Virus record (IMG/VR): IMGVR_UViG_3300041964_000087
Span: 1 to 64,000 of that record
Direction: 5' to 3' (one strand)
DNA from: a virus
DNA length: 64,000 bases
Shown: in pieces, positions 1 to 7,231 of the stretch
Layout: each line of letters begins with the position of its first letter
Numbering within the stretch: position 1 is the first letter of the stretch
Translations under genes and position numbers: made by a program
Notes under the pieces: model-generated
Databases searched by the model: none
Told to the model about the DNA's origin: nothing
What the model saw: only the letters and a program-made list of their open reading frames with translations

Positions 1-1816
1 AATGCCTTGCTTTCAATCCCGCTGGCAAGGAAGCATTCGTCTGCATTGCCAACAACTGAACAGTTAGCGACAGCAGAGCAAGCGCTGTCAATAAAACAGA
101 GAGAGTCAGGAGTTAGAAGGACAGTTACTTGAACTCGTCACCACCGTTAGATTCTTGGGCGGAAACGTACCGGAGTCCGTTCAAGTGCGCTTAGGCGCAG
201 GTTTTACCACAGGGAGAGGTAGAGGCAGATGATAGTAACAACAGACGACCAACAGAGTTAGAGATACTGATGAATCATCCTCTTTTAGATAGCCAGCTCG
301 ACGCCTTTAGGGGAGTCGCAAGAAAGCTCATGCGATAAGGAGCGCGGCAACAATACAGTCGCGTAAGAGATTTCCGGCGCATCGTTGAGGAAGGATACCC
401 ACTATTGGGCTGTGGTACGAAGTCTAACTCAAAGCCTCTCAGGGTCGTTGGGCAGATTGCCAAATTGATAAAGATAATTTTGGGTGAAGTACTGGGGTCG
501 CCCACTCCTTACCCAGAATCACCGGGCGTTGGTGGAGTAGATGAGTTTGCCAAGCGACTGGGCTTAAAGAGGGTGGATTTGTTCGGATAACCGAGGTCAT
601 AAGGTTCTTAAAGAAGGTGAGGTTTTATCAGTTCAAGAACTTCAAGCTAAAGGCGGATTTTAACGACTGAGGGCAAGTTGATTGCGACGTGAGTTTTGGA
701 AGTGGCATCAGAGGAACCCCGGCAGAATAGTGACGGTTGTGTGTCAGAGATAGGACGCAGAAGTACAAGCGATAGCTTCAGAGGAAAGTGTTATCGAAAC
801 TGAGTTCCTGCGCCTATCGTTGTAACCACCCAAGCCTAAAATGCATCATCAAGCAGCCAGGGCAACCAGAAATAGAAGGGACCATCCTTCAGATTTGGGA
901 AGTAACTTACTCGTTGCGATCGCAGGTTTGACGAACCGTAAATACTCCAAAGCTGTGGGCTTAGCCCGTCGATAGCACCCTTACTGAGATAGCCGCTATT
1001 TAAGTGCTGGCGACACACCAAGGCTGATCACCCAGCAAGAGGTCAGACAAAAACCACTCCCACTGAGATGTCGAACAGAACCAGACTTCCCAAGCTTTGT
1101 CAAAGGCGCCTGGTTCCGAGTCCTAGAAATCCAAGGAGAATCAGTCTTCTTGATGACCTTACGCCGACCCACATTGGTCACTGGATGCCGTTGAACTCAA
1201 TCCCAGGCGATCGCACATCCTCAATGACGAGCAGTTACCGCCATACTCAACACCGATGGTGATTAGCGTTTTGTGCAGCGTCTGAGGCATTGCAGCGCGC
1301 ACGTAAGCGGGAGTGTATCTCCTAGAGCAGAAGCGCCGGATTAAAGCACGGTGGTTGGTTGCCTTGGATTGCTGAGAATTGTCCACGGATTAGCGATCGC
1401 ACTGCCAAGTGTGGATGAAGATTGCCAAGAACTGGGATGAGATCGCAAAAACGCAGGGGGACTGCGGATATTGCCTTGATGCTTTGTCGATTGATGGGGC
1501 GATGAAGCTTCTTAAGCCAGTGAAGGCTCAGGGTGAGGGTTCGCCGAAGAAGTACAAGAAGAGCCGCCAGAGAACGCCGAAGCTGAAACAGAGCGTGACT
1601 TGATGGCGTTCCTTGATAAGTCAGTGTCGTTCTCACCCAACAAGCTCAACTGGGCGCTGACCAATGTCGCCATTCAGACTCGCAAGCAAATTCACTCACT
1701 TGACGAGGAGAGTTGAGCATTCTACTGGAGAACTGTGAGCCGCTAGTTGAAGCCGCACGCTTAGAACTGAGCCAACGTCAACAAAAAATAGCGTCTTGAG
1801 GTCTTAATAATGCAAT
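1..1816 (+). pseudogene. Decayed coding region, many frameshifts
   Basis: No intact gene is present, yet the sequence is not random. Plus-strand frames read in succession give protein-like stretches at about 110-232, 225-590 (one in-frame TAA at 336), 586-663, 1024-1194, 1409-1603, 1546-1716 and 1713-1799; several overlap or abut the next one in a different frame. This is the pattern of one or two long genes broken by many small indels. Segments such as ELEGQLLELVTT, RVVGQIAKLIKIILGEV and SPNKLNWALTNVAIQTRK look like ordinary soluble protein. I do not recognise the family. Its place before the replication genes hints at an old early-region gene. An error-rich assembly edge is the main alternative. 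Confidence 0.5.
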
Positions 1817-1906
1817 TAGTCGCCGAAGTTTCAATTCCAAGAAGAGCAAGAACTGCTTTACGTTCTAGATGTAGCAGAGCTTAAAAAGCTCCGAAAAGCT
1901 TCTATT

Positions 1907-2119
1907 TTGTCACTGGAAGCTTATGTTCTCATCGCTATCAGAATGAGCTACCCACAAAAGAATCCCTCAATTCACATTGACAGCTTTTGTGAGCAATGGA
2001 AGCTTACCGATTATGAGCTGGACAATGCGATCGCTAAGCTTCAGAAGAAAGGATTGTTGCATCGCCCTTCTACAACCATCCAGCTTGAGTTGTTTGAGGA
2101 GGTAAGGGAGAAGGAATAG
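1907..2119 (+). CDS. Small protein, possible winged-helix, possibly 5'-damaged
   Basis: A 70-residue product if translation begins at TTG 1907. The frame is open back to about 1820 and the upstream codons (FQFQEEQELLYVLDVAELKK) look coding, so the original start was probably further upstream. An ATG at 1810 reads MQLVAE in another frame and would join with one indel, matching the decay just upstream. The part SFCEQWKLTDYELDNAIAKL followed by KKGLLHR resembles a winged-helix recognition unit of the replication-initiator type. I cannot name a family. It is either a truncated survivor of the decayed region or a small DNA-binding protein. Confidence 0.45.
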   Translation: MSLEAYVLIAIRMSYPQKNPSIHIDSFCEQWKLTDYELDNAIAKLQKKGLLHRPSTTIQLELFEEVREKE

Positions 2120-2168
2120 GTGTTCTTTCATAGGTGGCAGGGAGTAGGGGTTAGGTGGTAGTCAAACA

Positions 2169-2234
2169 TTTCCCTGTCACCTACAACCTATTTCCCTGTC
2201 ACCTACAACCTATTTCCCTGTCACCTACAACCTA
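2169..2234. repeat. Three perfect 22-bp tandem repeats
   Basis: Three identical copies of a 22-bp unit beginning TTTCCCTGTCACC lie head to tail at 2169-2190, 2191-2212 and 2213-2234, followed by a partial copy. A related purine-rich string precedes them at 2128-2160. They belong to the intergenic repeat types also seen near 35.7, 36.7 and 44.5 kb. An open frame running through them (2155-2376) is not considered a gene as a whole. Confidence 0.9.
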
Positions 2235-2326
2235 TTACCTACAAATTGTGAGCAAGCCACCCGGCATGAGACCTTGTTCCGTCTGCCAAACCTGCGACGA
2301 TTCCCGACAAATATTCCTGAAGCTTC

Positions 2327-2500
2327 ATGGCTATCCCTTTTTCCCCTATTTGCTGGGGATGTGCAGAAGAGATTAAGCCGCTGCTCTTGAAGCTAATTTC
2401 TCTAAAGAAAATAGAGGAATTTCTAGAAGCCAAGTCAAAAGGAGAGCGGCAAACCTTGCCGACTTTGCCTGCTAACCACCCAAAGATGATGCACCCATGA
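2327..2500 (+). CDS. Small lysine-rich protein (57 aa)
   Basis: ATG 2327 is the first start after an in-frame TGA at 2318, and the frame ends in TGA at 2498-2500, sharing ATGA with the next gene (ATG 2497). This coupling is the main support. The product begins MAIPFSPICWGCAEEIKPL, with a CWGC pair, then a basic helical stretch (KLISLKKIEEFLEAKSKGE). Function unknown. A competing frame at 2248-2376 starts with GTG and has a CSVCQTC motif; only one of the two, or a frameshifted fusion of both, may be real. Confidence 0.5.
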   Translation: MAIPFSPICWGCAEEIKPLLLKLISLKKIEEFLEAKSKGERQTLPTLPANHPKMMHP

Positions 2501-2685
2501 CTCAATTTGCACACAAGGAAACTTCAATAACTCGCCAGTTTTGCAGTTGTGCCAAGCGGATGACTCCTCACTCGAATGGCGTCTGTCAGTGGTGTGGCGC
2601 ATGTGTGGTTTCTTCCGAAATTAGCTCTCTGGGCGTCGTCAAGCTTGACCGCTGTGGGCAGCCAATAAAGGAAGGTGAGCAATGA
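2497..2685 (+). CDS. Small cysteine-rich, probably zinc-binding protein
   Basis: A 62-residue protein with CSCAKRM and CQWCGAC, spaced like a zinc ribbon, so metal binding is likely. It overlaps the preceding small gene by ATGA and its own stop overlaps ATG 2682 of the next gene, placing it in a tightly coupled early operon. No enzyme motif is seen. Such small zinc proteins in phage early regions often bind host proteins or nucleic acid, but nothing here shows which. Confidence 0.65.
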   Translation: MTQFAHKETSITRQFCSCAKRMTPHSNGVCQWCGACVVSSEISSLGVVKLDRCGQPIKEGEQ

Positions 2686-3524
2686 CCCAAATACTAGGTA
2701 TTGCAAGGGTTTCAGGTTACAATAGTAGAAAGATTTCGCTTCCACTCGTGCCCGGTGGTGACAACACCGGAGAGTTTCAGGAAGCGGGGCAATTAGCACA
2801 AAAAAGGACTTTGTGTAATGCAATTTCATATTACTGTGTTGCGAGATGCGATCGCAATGGGCTTCCTTGTGGAGGTGCGATCGTGAGCGATCAAAGCAAG
2901 CAAGTGCTGCGATTAAAAGACATTCCAACAGGACGCGAAGGGTGGGTTTACCTAATCCACGCGGTTGGAACTAGTCGATACAAGGTTGGACGTAGTGTTA
3001 ATCCGGTGGCAAGACACCAAACCCTACAAAACCAGTCGCCCTACCCACTAAAGATTGTTGAGTGCTTTTGGACAGTAGATGCGCCAACGGATGAAGCGGG
3101 GTGGCACAAGCAGTTATCAGAATACAGGGTATACGGAGAATGGTTTGAGCTAATTGACAAAGAGGCAAAGGCTCACTTAAACGGATTCTGTACTGGATCA
3201 GCCGTTGGTGTAGACATTTCCGGAGGATGGCTTCAGGATTTTCTTGAGAAGTTGCTAGTGGAGGACACTAGAAGGCGAATTAATCATAAATTCACCGAGT
3301 CTGGGATTTTTCGACTTTACGATTTATTTTCAACCGTTTACGAGGCGACAACAGGAAGACAGCAGCTAGAGCAGCTAACTTCCTTTCTGACGGTTGTAGC
3401 ACCAGAAAAAACCAAGGCTTACTTCTATGGTTTTGAAGAAGTCAGATTTGAAGAGCTTCACTGCTATGTCACCGGATTAATAGAAGCGTTTGCCTTGCTA
3501 GTCCTGAAAAAGGAGTGGCTGTAA
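2682..3524 (+). CDS. GIY-YIG-like (T5orf172/MUG113-type) nuclease protein
   Basis: From about residue 85 it reads GWVYLIHAVGTSRYKVGRS, then HKQLSEYRVYGEWFEL, the pattern of T5orf172/MUG113 domains, a GIY-YIG nuclease branch. The C-terminal half has no motif I know. The start is uncertain: ATG 2682 overlaps the previous stop, but GTG 2883 has a near-ideal GGAGG seven bases upstream and begins just before the conserved domain; the first 67 residues from ATG 2682 look less protein-like. The gene leads into the replication initiator, whose ATG overlaps its stop. Probable DNA-processing or homing-type role; substrate unknown. Confidence 0.75.
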   Translation: MTQILGIARVSGYNSRKISLPLVPGGDNTGEFQEAGQLAQKRTLCNAISYYCVARCDRNGLPCGGAIVSDQSKQVLRLKDIPTGREGWVYLIHAVGTSRYKVGRSVNPVARHQTLQNQSPYPLKIVECFWTVDAPTDEAGWHKQLSEYRVYGEWFELIDKEAKAHLNGFCTGSAVGVDISGGWLQDFLEKLLVEDTRRRINHKFTESGIFRLYDLFSTVYEATTGRQQLEQLTSFLTVVAPEKTKAYFYGFEEVRFEELHCYVTGLIEAFALLVLKKEWL

Positions 3525-4633
3525 TGAACCATTCTTCAAAATACTTGATTGACGAATACCCAATGACAATGCTTCCTTCTCTTGCCTCTCGGATAGGTGG
3601 AGATGAAGCGGTAGTCCTCCAGCAAATCAAATACTGGATTAAAACCAATGAGTCTTCAGGTAATGAGCGTGTCTACAAGGATGGGCGTTGGTGGGTATTC
3701 AACACCGTTCAGCAGTGGCAAGAAAAGCAGTTCATCTGGCTAGCGGTTCCAACGGTTAAGCGCATCTTGCAGTCACTAGAGCAAATGACTTTAGTTGAGA
3801 CTGAACAATTTGAAAAGAACAACCGCAACAACCGCAAGTGGTACACGATTAATCATGACGCAGTAGAACGATTAGACCAAGTGCCAACTGGTACTTGCTT
3901 CATTAAGTTAGAAGACCGGATCAATTTGATCTCATCTATGTTGACCGGATCAAATCGATCCGATGGAGAGGATCAAATCGATCCGATGACCGGATCAAAT
4001 CGATCCGATGGAGAGGATCAAATCGATCCCGTAATCCTTAGTAAAGAGATTACTAAAGAAATTAATTCAGAGACTACTCTAATTCCACCTACTCAAGAAG
4101 CTGAAGTAGAAGTTCTTGAGCCGGAATCAAGAGAAGAGACTAGCACTATCTCACTCGCTACGTTTTCAAGCAATTCAGAGGGGCAGCAAAAAAATAGAGT
4201 TGATCGTCAGGACAGATCTTCCGCCGATTCGTCGGTCGATGGCGAGTTTGTCGATCAAATTCAAATTGACACAGAACAGCTTAAGCGGATTCATACGATC
4301 GCATTTGACTGGAAATTGCGTCCTTGGCGTATTAGCTCAACTGAATTTCATCCGTCATTGACGAATGCTGTGTGGAAGTCAAACCCTGAAGAATTTTCTC
4401 TTCGAGACTCCCTAGCCCCTAACCGCAACTACATCCGTAATTTCCTTAAGAAACTTGACCGTCAGCTTGCAGGCAGTGCAACTGAGGCAATAGAAGCTTA
4501 TACCCAGTTACAGGTTTTCTGGCAGACAGTACAGGACTTAGAAAAACCTGCGTCTCAAATGACCCGGACACAGGCAAAGTTGGCTAACAACTACGAACGC
4601 ATCAAACAGAAATACGAAGGAGCTAACCAATGA
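3524..4633 (+). CDS. Phage replication initiator (lambda O-like) with internal iterons
   Basis: The N-terminal 110 residues form a winged-helix initiator domain (VVLQQIKYWIKTNES; RWWVFNTVQQWQEKQ; PTVKRILQSLEQM; KWYTIN). A middle section is a repeat encoded by four DNA iterons (see 3918-4086), then an acidic linker and a C-terminal domain. Lambda O and related initiators share this order: DNA-binding domain, origin DNA inside the gene, helicase-loading C-terminus. ATG 3524 follows AGGAG by about eight bases; a GTG nine bases earlier is weaker. The next gene overlaps by ATGA and may be the loader. Family assignment is from pattern, not alignment. Confidence 0.75.
   Translation: MNHSSKYLIDEYPMTMLPSLASRIGGDEAVVLQQIKYWIKTNESSGNERVYKDGRWWVFNTVQQWQEKQFIWLAVPTVKRILQSLEQMTLVETEQFEKNNRNNRKWYTINHDAVERLDQVPTGTCFIKLEDRINLISSMLTGSNRSDGEDQIDPMTGSNRSDGEDQIDPVILSKEITKEINSETTLIPPTQEAEVEVLEPESREETSTISLATFSSNSEGQQKNRVDRQDRSSADSSVDGEFVDQIQIDTEQLKRIHTIAFDWKLRPWRISSTEFHPSLTNAVWKSNPEEFSLRDSLAPNRNYIRNFLKKLDRQLAGSATEAIEAYTQLQVFWQTVQDLEKPASQMTRTQAKLANNYERIKQKYEGANQ
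3918..4086. other. Candidate replication origin: iterons inside the initiator gene
   Basis: Four perfect copies of the interrupted palindrome GGATCAAATCGATCC sit at 3947-3961, 3970-3984, 3992-4006 and 4015-4029, spaced 22-23 bp (about two helical turns). A degenerate fifth (GGATCAATTTGATC) is at 3918. An A+T-rich stretch follows at about 4030-4086. The copies keep the reading frame. The arrangement matches lambda ori, where four O-binding iterons and an AT-rich unwinding region lie within gene O. Confidence 0.7.
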
Positions 4634-5385
4634 TTGACCACGACACATGGGCATCCGGACTCGCTTTACTCTGTACTCATTTCAACCTTGACCTGATTGA
4701 TTCCCCTGTAGAGTCCATCTGGCGTGAATACCTTGACTCTCAACTCAATTCGGGACAGTTCACTAAGGCAGTCAAGAGCGCAGTAATCAAGCTTCCTGTT
4801 AATAAACCGCCCACCCCCGAACAGTTAGCTGAATTTGGCGGCAGTGGCAAGAAAATGCAAATCATCGCCCAGTGGGAGCGCATTGAAGAGGGCAGGAAAC
4901 GCGGTGGGATTGCCCCTGGAGACGTGAAAGCGTACGACAGCCTTATAGACTCCCTTGACCTCGACTTAGTTGCTTTAAAGGCGCTTAAAACGCTAGGCGG
5001 CATTTTGACCCTATCTCGACTTAGTGACGAGGCTATCCGATGGACTCGCAAGGAATTCTTCGAGCTATACGAAGCTTGGGACGCACAGCGAGAACAGTTG
5101 GAGTTAGAGGCTGAGGCAATCAACTCTGTTCGAGCGTTCCGCGCGGAACAGATGACCCAAGCAATCGAAGCCTCACGACAGAAGTACATTGCTGCTTTGC
5201 CGCCTGCGAGTTCTCCCATCGTTGAGGAGACTGTTTTGAATGAGATGAAAGAAGCATCCGAGAGAATGGCGATTCCAGCTAAGCCAGTGAAGGTGGTTGG
5301 GACGGCTGGTGAATACCAAGCGATCGCAAGAGATGTGATGGAGACTTGGCGACTAACCGGAAAGATAAACGAGGTTGGTTTCTAA
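4630..5385 (+). CDS. Possible helicase-loader (lambda P-like) protein
   Basis: A 251-residue protein whose ATG overlaps the stop of the initiator gene. The N-terminus (WASGLALLCTHFNLDLIDS; IWREYLDSQLNSGQFTKAVK; NKPPTPEQLAEF) has the helical pattern and the (F/P)PTPEQL-type element of phage helicase-loader N-domains such as P and G39P. The C-terminal half is highly helical and ends in a short domain after residue 225. No Walker motif is visible, so it is not a DnaC-type ATPase. The call rests mainly on position after an O-like gene. Confidence 0.55.
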   Translation: MIDHDTWASGLALLCTHFNLDLIDSPVESIWREYLDSQLNSGQFTKAVKSAVIKLPVNKPPTPEQLAEFGGSGKKMQIIAQWERIEEGRKRGGIAPGDVKAYDSLIDSLDLDLVALKALKTLGGILTLSRLSDEAIRWTRKEFFELYEAWDAQREQLELEAEAINSVRAFRAEQMTQAIEASRQKYIAALPPASSPIVEETVLNEMKEASERMAIPAKPVKVVGTAGEYQAIARDVMETWRLTGKINEVGF

Positions 5386-5744
5386 TGGCTAAGAACAAAA
5401 CCGCGCTGCCATTACTGAAGCTACTTGAACCGGAACAAAAGCCGACGTATGAACTGTTGATTGAACCCGTTCCCTTCAAGCTCTCAGTTTCCTCTGATGA
5501 AAGATTCTGGATTGTCTCAGTTCGCAAGATTGGGGATGAAGTTGTAGCGAGATATCAGCTACCCGTGCAATGGACGCTTGAAGAAGCAGGGGAGTTAATC
5601 CAACACATTCGGGGTGTGGGATGGCAGTTGAAAGAGGATGCAATTTACGAAGGGCGCCCCCATTGCAACGACGACATTGATTTTGTCTGTGAGCAGTTTT
5701 GCAAACAGCGGCGCCTGACTAGGGGGATGCAGCATGAAAACTAA
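5385..5744 (+). CDS. Hypothetical early protein (119 aa)
   Basis: ATG 5385 shares TAATG with the previous stop, which I prefer over an upstream start that would overlap the loader gene. The product has a compact alpha/beta pattern (FKLSVSSDERFWIVSVRKIG; VARYQLPVQWTLEEAGELIQ) and a cysteine pair near the end (FVCEQFCKQRR). No known domain. It overlaps the next gene by 11 bp, so it is part of the early operon. Confidence 0.65.
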   Translation: MAKNKTALPLLKLLEPEQKPTYELLIEPVPFKLSVSSDERFWIVSVRKIGDEVVARYQLPVQWTLEEAGELIQHIRGVGWQLKEDAIYEGRPHCNDDIDFVCEQFCKQRRLTRGMQHEN

Positions 5745-6171
5745 AGGCTTCGCCACGACCACCGCCCCCAAAATCGAATACCAGCTTTACCACGCCGAAC
5801 TCAAGCGCCGCTACCTAACCGATAACTCCGAACTGTTGTTGGGTTCCGCAACAATCCAGGTTCCCAAAGACTTGAAAGATCGCACAGGAGAAACGCTGAC
5901 CAAGCGTGAGGTGTGGGACGCCTTTGCTCAAGCTGTCTGCTACTGCCTGATTTCCTCCAGTGCCGGGGAAGAAAAGGGTGTGAATCAGATTTTTCTTTTC
6001 GATAACCGTTGGAATTTATTGGAGCGACTGGAAACGAATGTGTGGGAGGAGAACGGCTGCACTCCCACTTACCAGAAGCCGATGGATGATGCGACGGCTG
6101 ATGTGGCGTGGGAAGCCTTCAAGCGCTGTCAAATTGACGTGCAATGGCTCAAAGTTCCAGTTGTTGCTTAA
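5734..6171 (+). CDS. Hypothetical early protein (145 aa)
   Basis: Contiguous with its neighbours in the early operon. Sequence is soluble and well structured (LLLGSATIQVPKDLKDRTG; KREVWDAFAQAVCYCLISSS; IFLFDNRWNLLERLETNVW) but matches no family I recognise. A short dispersed hairpin repeat (6170-6193) begins at its stop codon. Confidence 0.65.
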   Translation: MKTKGFATTTAPKIEYQLYHAELKRRYLTDNSELLLGSATIQVPKDLKDRTGETLTKREVWDAFAQAVCYCLISSSAGEEKGVNQIFLFDNRWNLLERLETNVWEENGCTPTYQKPMDDATADVAWEAFKRCQIDVQWLKVPVVA

Positions 6172-6193
6172 ATACGCAGCGTTTTTCGTTTTT
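6170..6193 (+). repeat. Dispersed small hairpin repeat, AAATACGCAG type
   Basis: AAATACGCAGCG followed by TTTTTCG and a T run. One of about a dozen relatives placed at gene ends in this window; see the finding on this family. A weak stem (AAATACG with CGTTTTT) plus T-rich tail suggests a termination or RNA-end role, which is inference. Confidence 0.65.
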
Positions 6194-6206
6194 ACTTATT
6201 ACCTCA

Positions 6207-6662
6207 ATGTCTAAATTCACACAGCTTGATCTATTTCAAACCGCTGCACCTAAATCAGTCTCGACATTGAAATGCCTGTTTCTTAAACAAGCCTACGCTT
6301 ACGCTCTTTTCCACGGCAAAGACATTGAAAACAGGACGTGGAGAGTGAATCATCGAGGGCTGGTATTGATCGGCGCCTCAAAGTTTGACGAAAACTATTA
6401 CCTCGAATCAGTTCAGGTATGTATGGAGCGAGGCTTGCTCATTCCTCCCCCTGACTTACTGGCGTTTGGTGCAATCGTCGGCGTAGTTGATTTGGTCGAT
6501 ATCACTTGGGGACATGAATCGAAGGGCTGGGGATTTGCCAACCAGTGGCACTGGCACGTAACCAATGCGCGGGAGTTTCGAGAGCCGATTAAGTATCGAG
6601 GGATGCCAGGGCTGTTTGATGTGCCAATGACGCTACAGGAGGTTAATGAACTATGCAGGTAA
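6207..6662 (+). CDS. ASCH-domain protein
   Basis: Residues about 15-150 form an ASCH domain (PUA-like fold): LKCLFLKQAYAYALFHGKDI then ENRTWRVNHRGLVLIGASK, GAIVGVVDLVDI and the terminal GMPGLFDVP. ASCH proteins bind RNA or modified nucleosides; some hydrolyse N4-acetylcytidine. Which applies here cannot be told. ATG 6207 is chosen because an upstream in-frame start would overlap the previous gene and lie outside the conserved domain. It overlaps the next gene by ten bases. Confidence 0.85.
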   Translation: MSKFTQLDLFQTAAPKSVSTLKCLFLKQAYAYALFHGKDIENRTWRVNHRGLVLIGASKFDENYYLESVQVCMERGLLIPPPDLLAFGAIVGVVDLVDITWGHESKGWGFANQWHWHVTNAREFREPIKYRGMPGLFDVPMTLQEVNELCR

Positions 6663-7231
6663 ACAAGTTCCAGTTACTTGAAGAAATCCGCAATTTGAGC
6701 GAAAAAGAATCCCAGTTAGCAGGGCGAAAAGCGGCGATCCATAAAGACCAAATTCTTTATTTATTCAGCCTTGGGCAGAAGATTCAACAACTGTATGAAG
6801 CGTGCGAAAAGCATGGGGAATACAAAGTCTTATTAGCCAAGATTGATATGTATTGGGTGACCGCTAACCGGACTCGAAAGACCTGGTTGTTCTTTGGACA
6901 ATACCGCAAGGAGCCGTGGATATTTAACTTTGGCAAATCCGCTTTGTTTGAACTAGTTCACGCCTCAGAACCAGACATGGAAATTATTGAACACGCGATC
7001 GCTCTGGCAAAAAGCGGGGTGAAAGTTGGCGTCGCTTGGGTGCGGAATGCGACTGATAAGAAGCGTTCTGGGGTGCCAATAGACGCCAAAGTAGTTCATG
7101 CGGCGACGATTCGTAAAGTACGGCTCAGCGCTAAAGTCCGAAAGCTTGTTCACGCCGTTGTGGATGAGATTGGTGAGGATGAATTGGTGAAGGTACTGGA
7201 ACAAATACGGCAGCGGAAGGAGGCGAGTTGA
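6653..7231 (+). CDS. Hypothetical early protein (192 aa)
   Basis: The N-terminus is a helical, coiled-coil-like stretch (LLEEIRNLSEKESQLAGRK), followed by a domain with FNFGKSALFELVHASEPDME and a basic C-terminal section (KVRLSAKVRKLVHAVVDEIG). The helix pattern faintly resembles DUF3102/ParB-like DNA-binding proteins; I would not assign it. Its TGA stop overlaps ATG 7231 of the next frame, with GGAGG close upstream, indicating translational coupling. Confidence 0.6.
   Translation: MQVNKFQLLEEIRNLSEKESQLAGRKAAIHKDQILYLFSLGQKIQQLYEACEKHGEYKVLLAKIDMYWVTANRTRKTWLFFGQYRKEPWIFNFGKSALFELVHASEPDMEIIEHAIALAKSGVKVGVAWVRNATDKKRSGVPIDAKVVHAATIRKVRLSAKVRKLVHAVVDEIGEDELVKVLEQIRQRKEAS

Noticed and set aside
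2155-2376. Frame through the 22-bp repeats
   Set aside because: Its first half is translated repeat. A short GTG-started part (2248-2376) with CxxC is only mentioned under the 2327 gene.
4740-5219. Minus-strand frame of about 159 codons opposite the loader-like gene
   Set aside because: Shadow of a well-supported plus-strand gene; no start signals.
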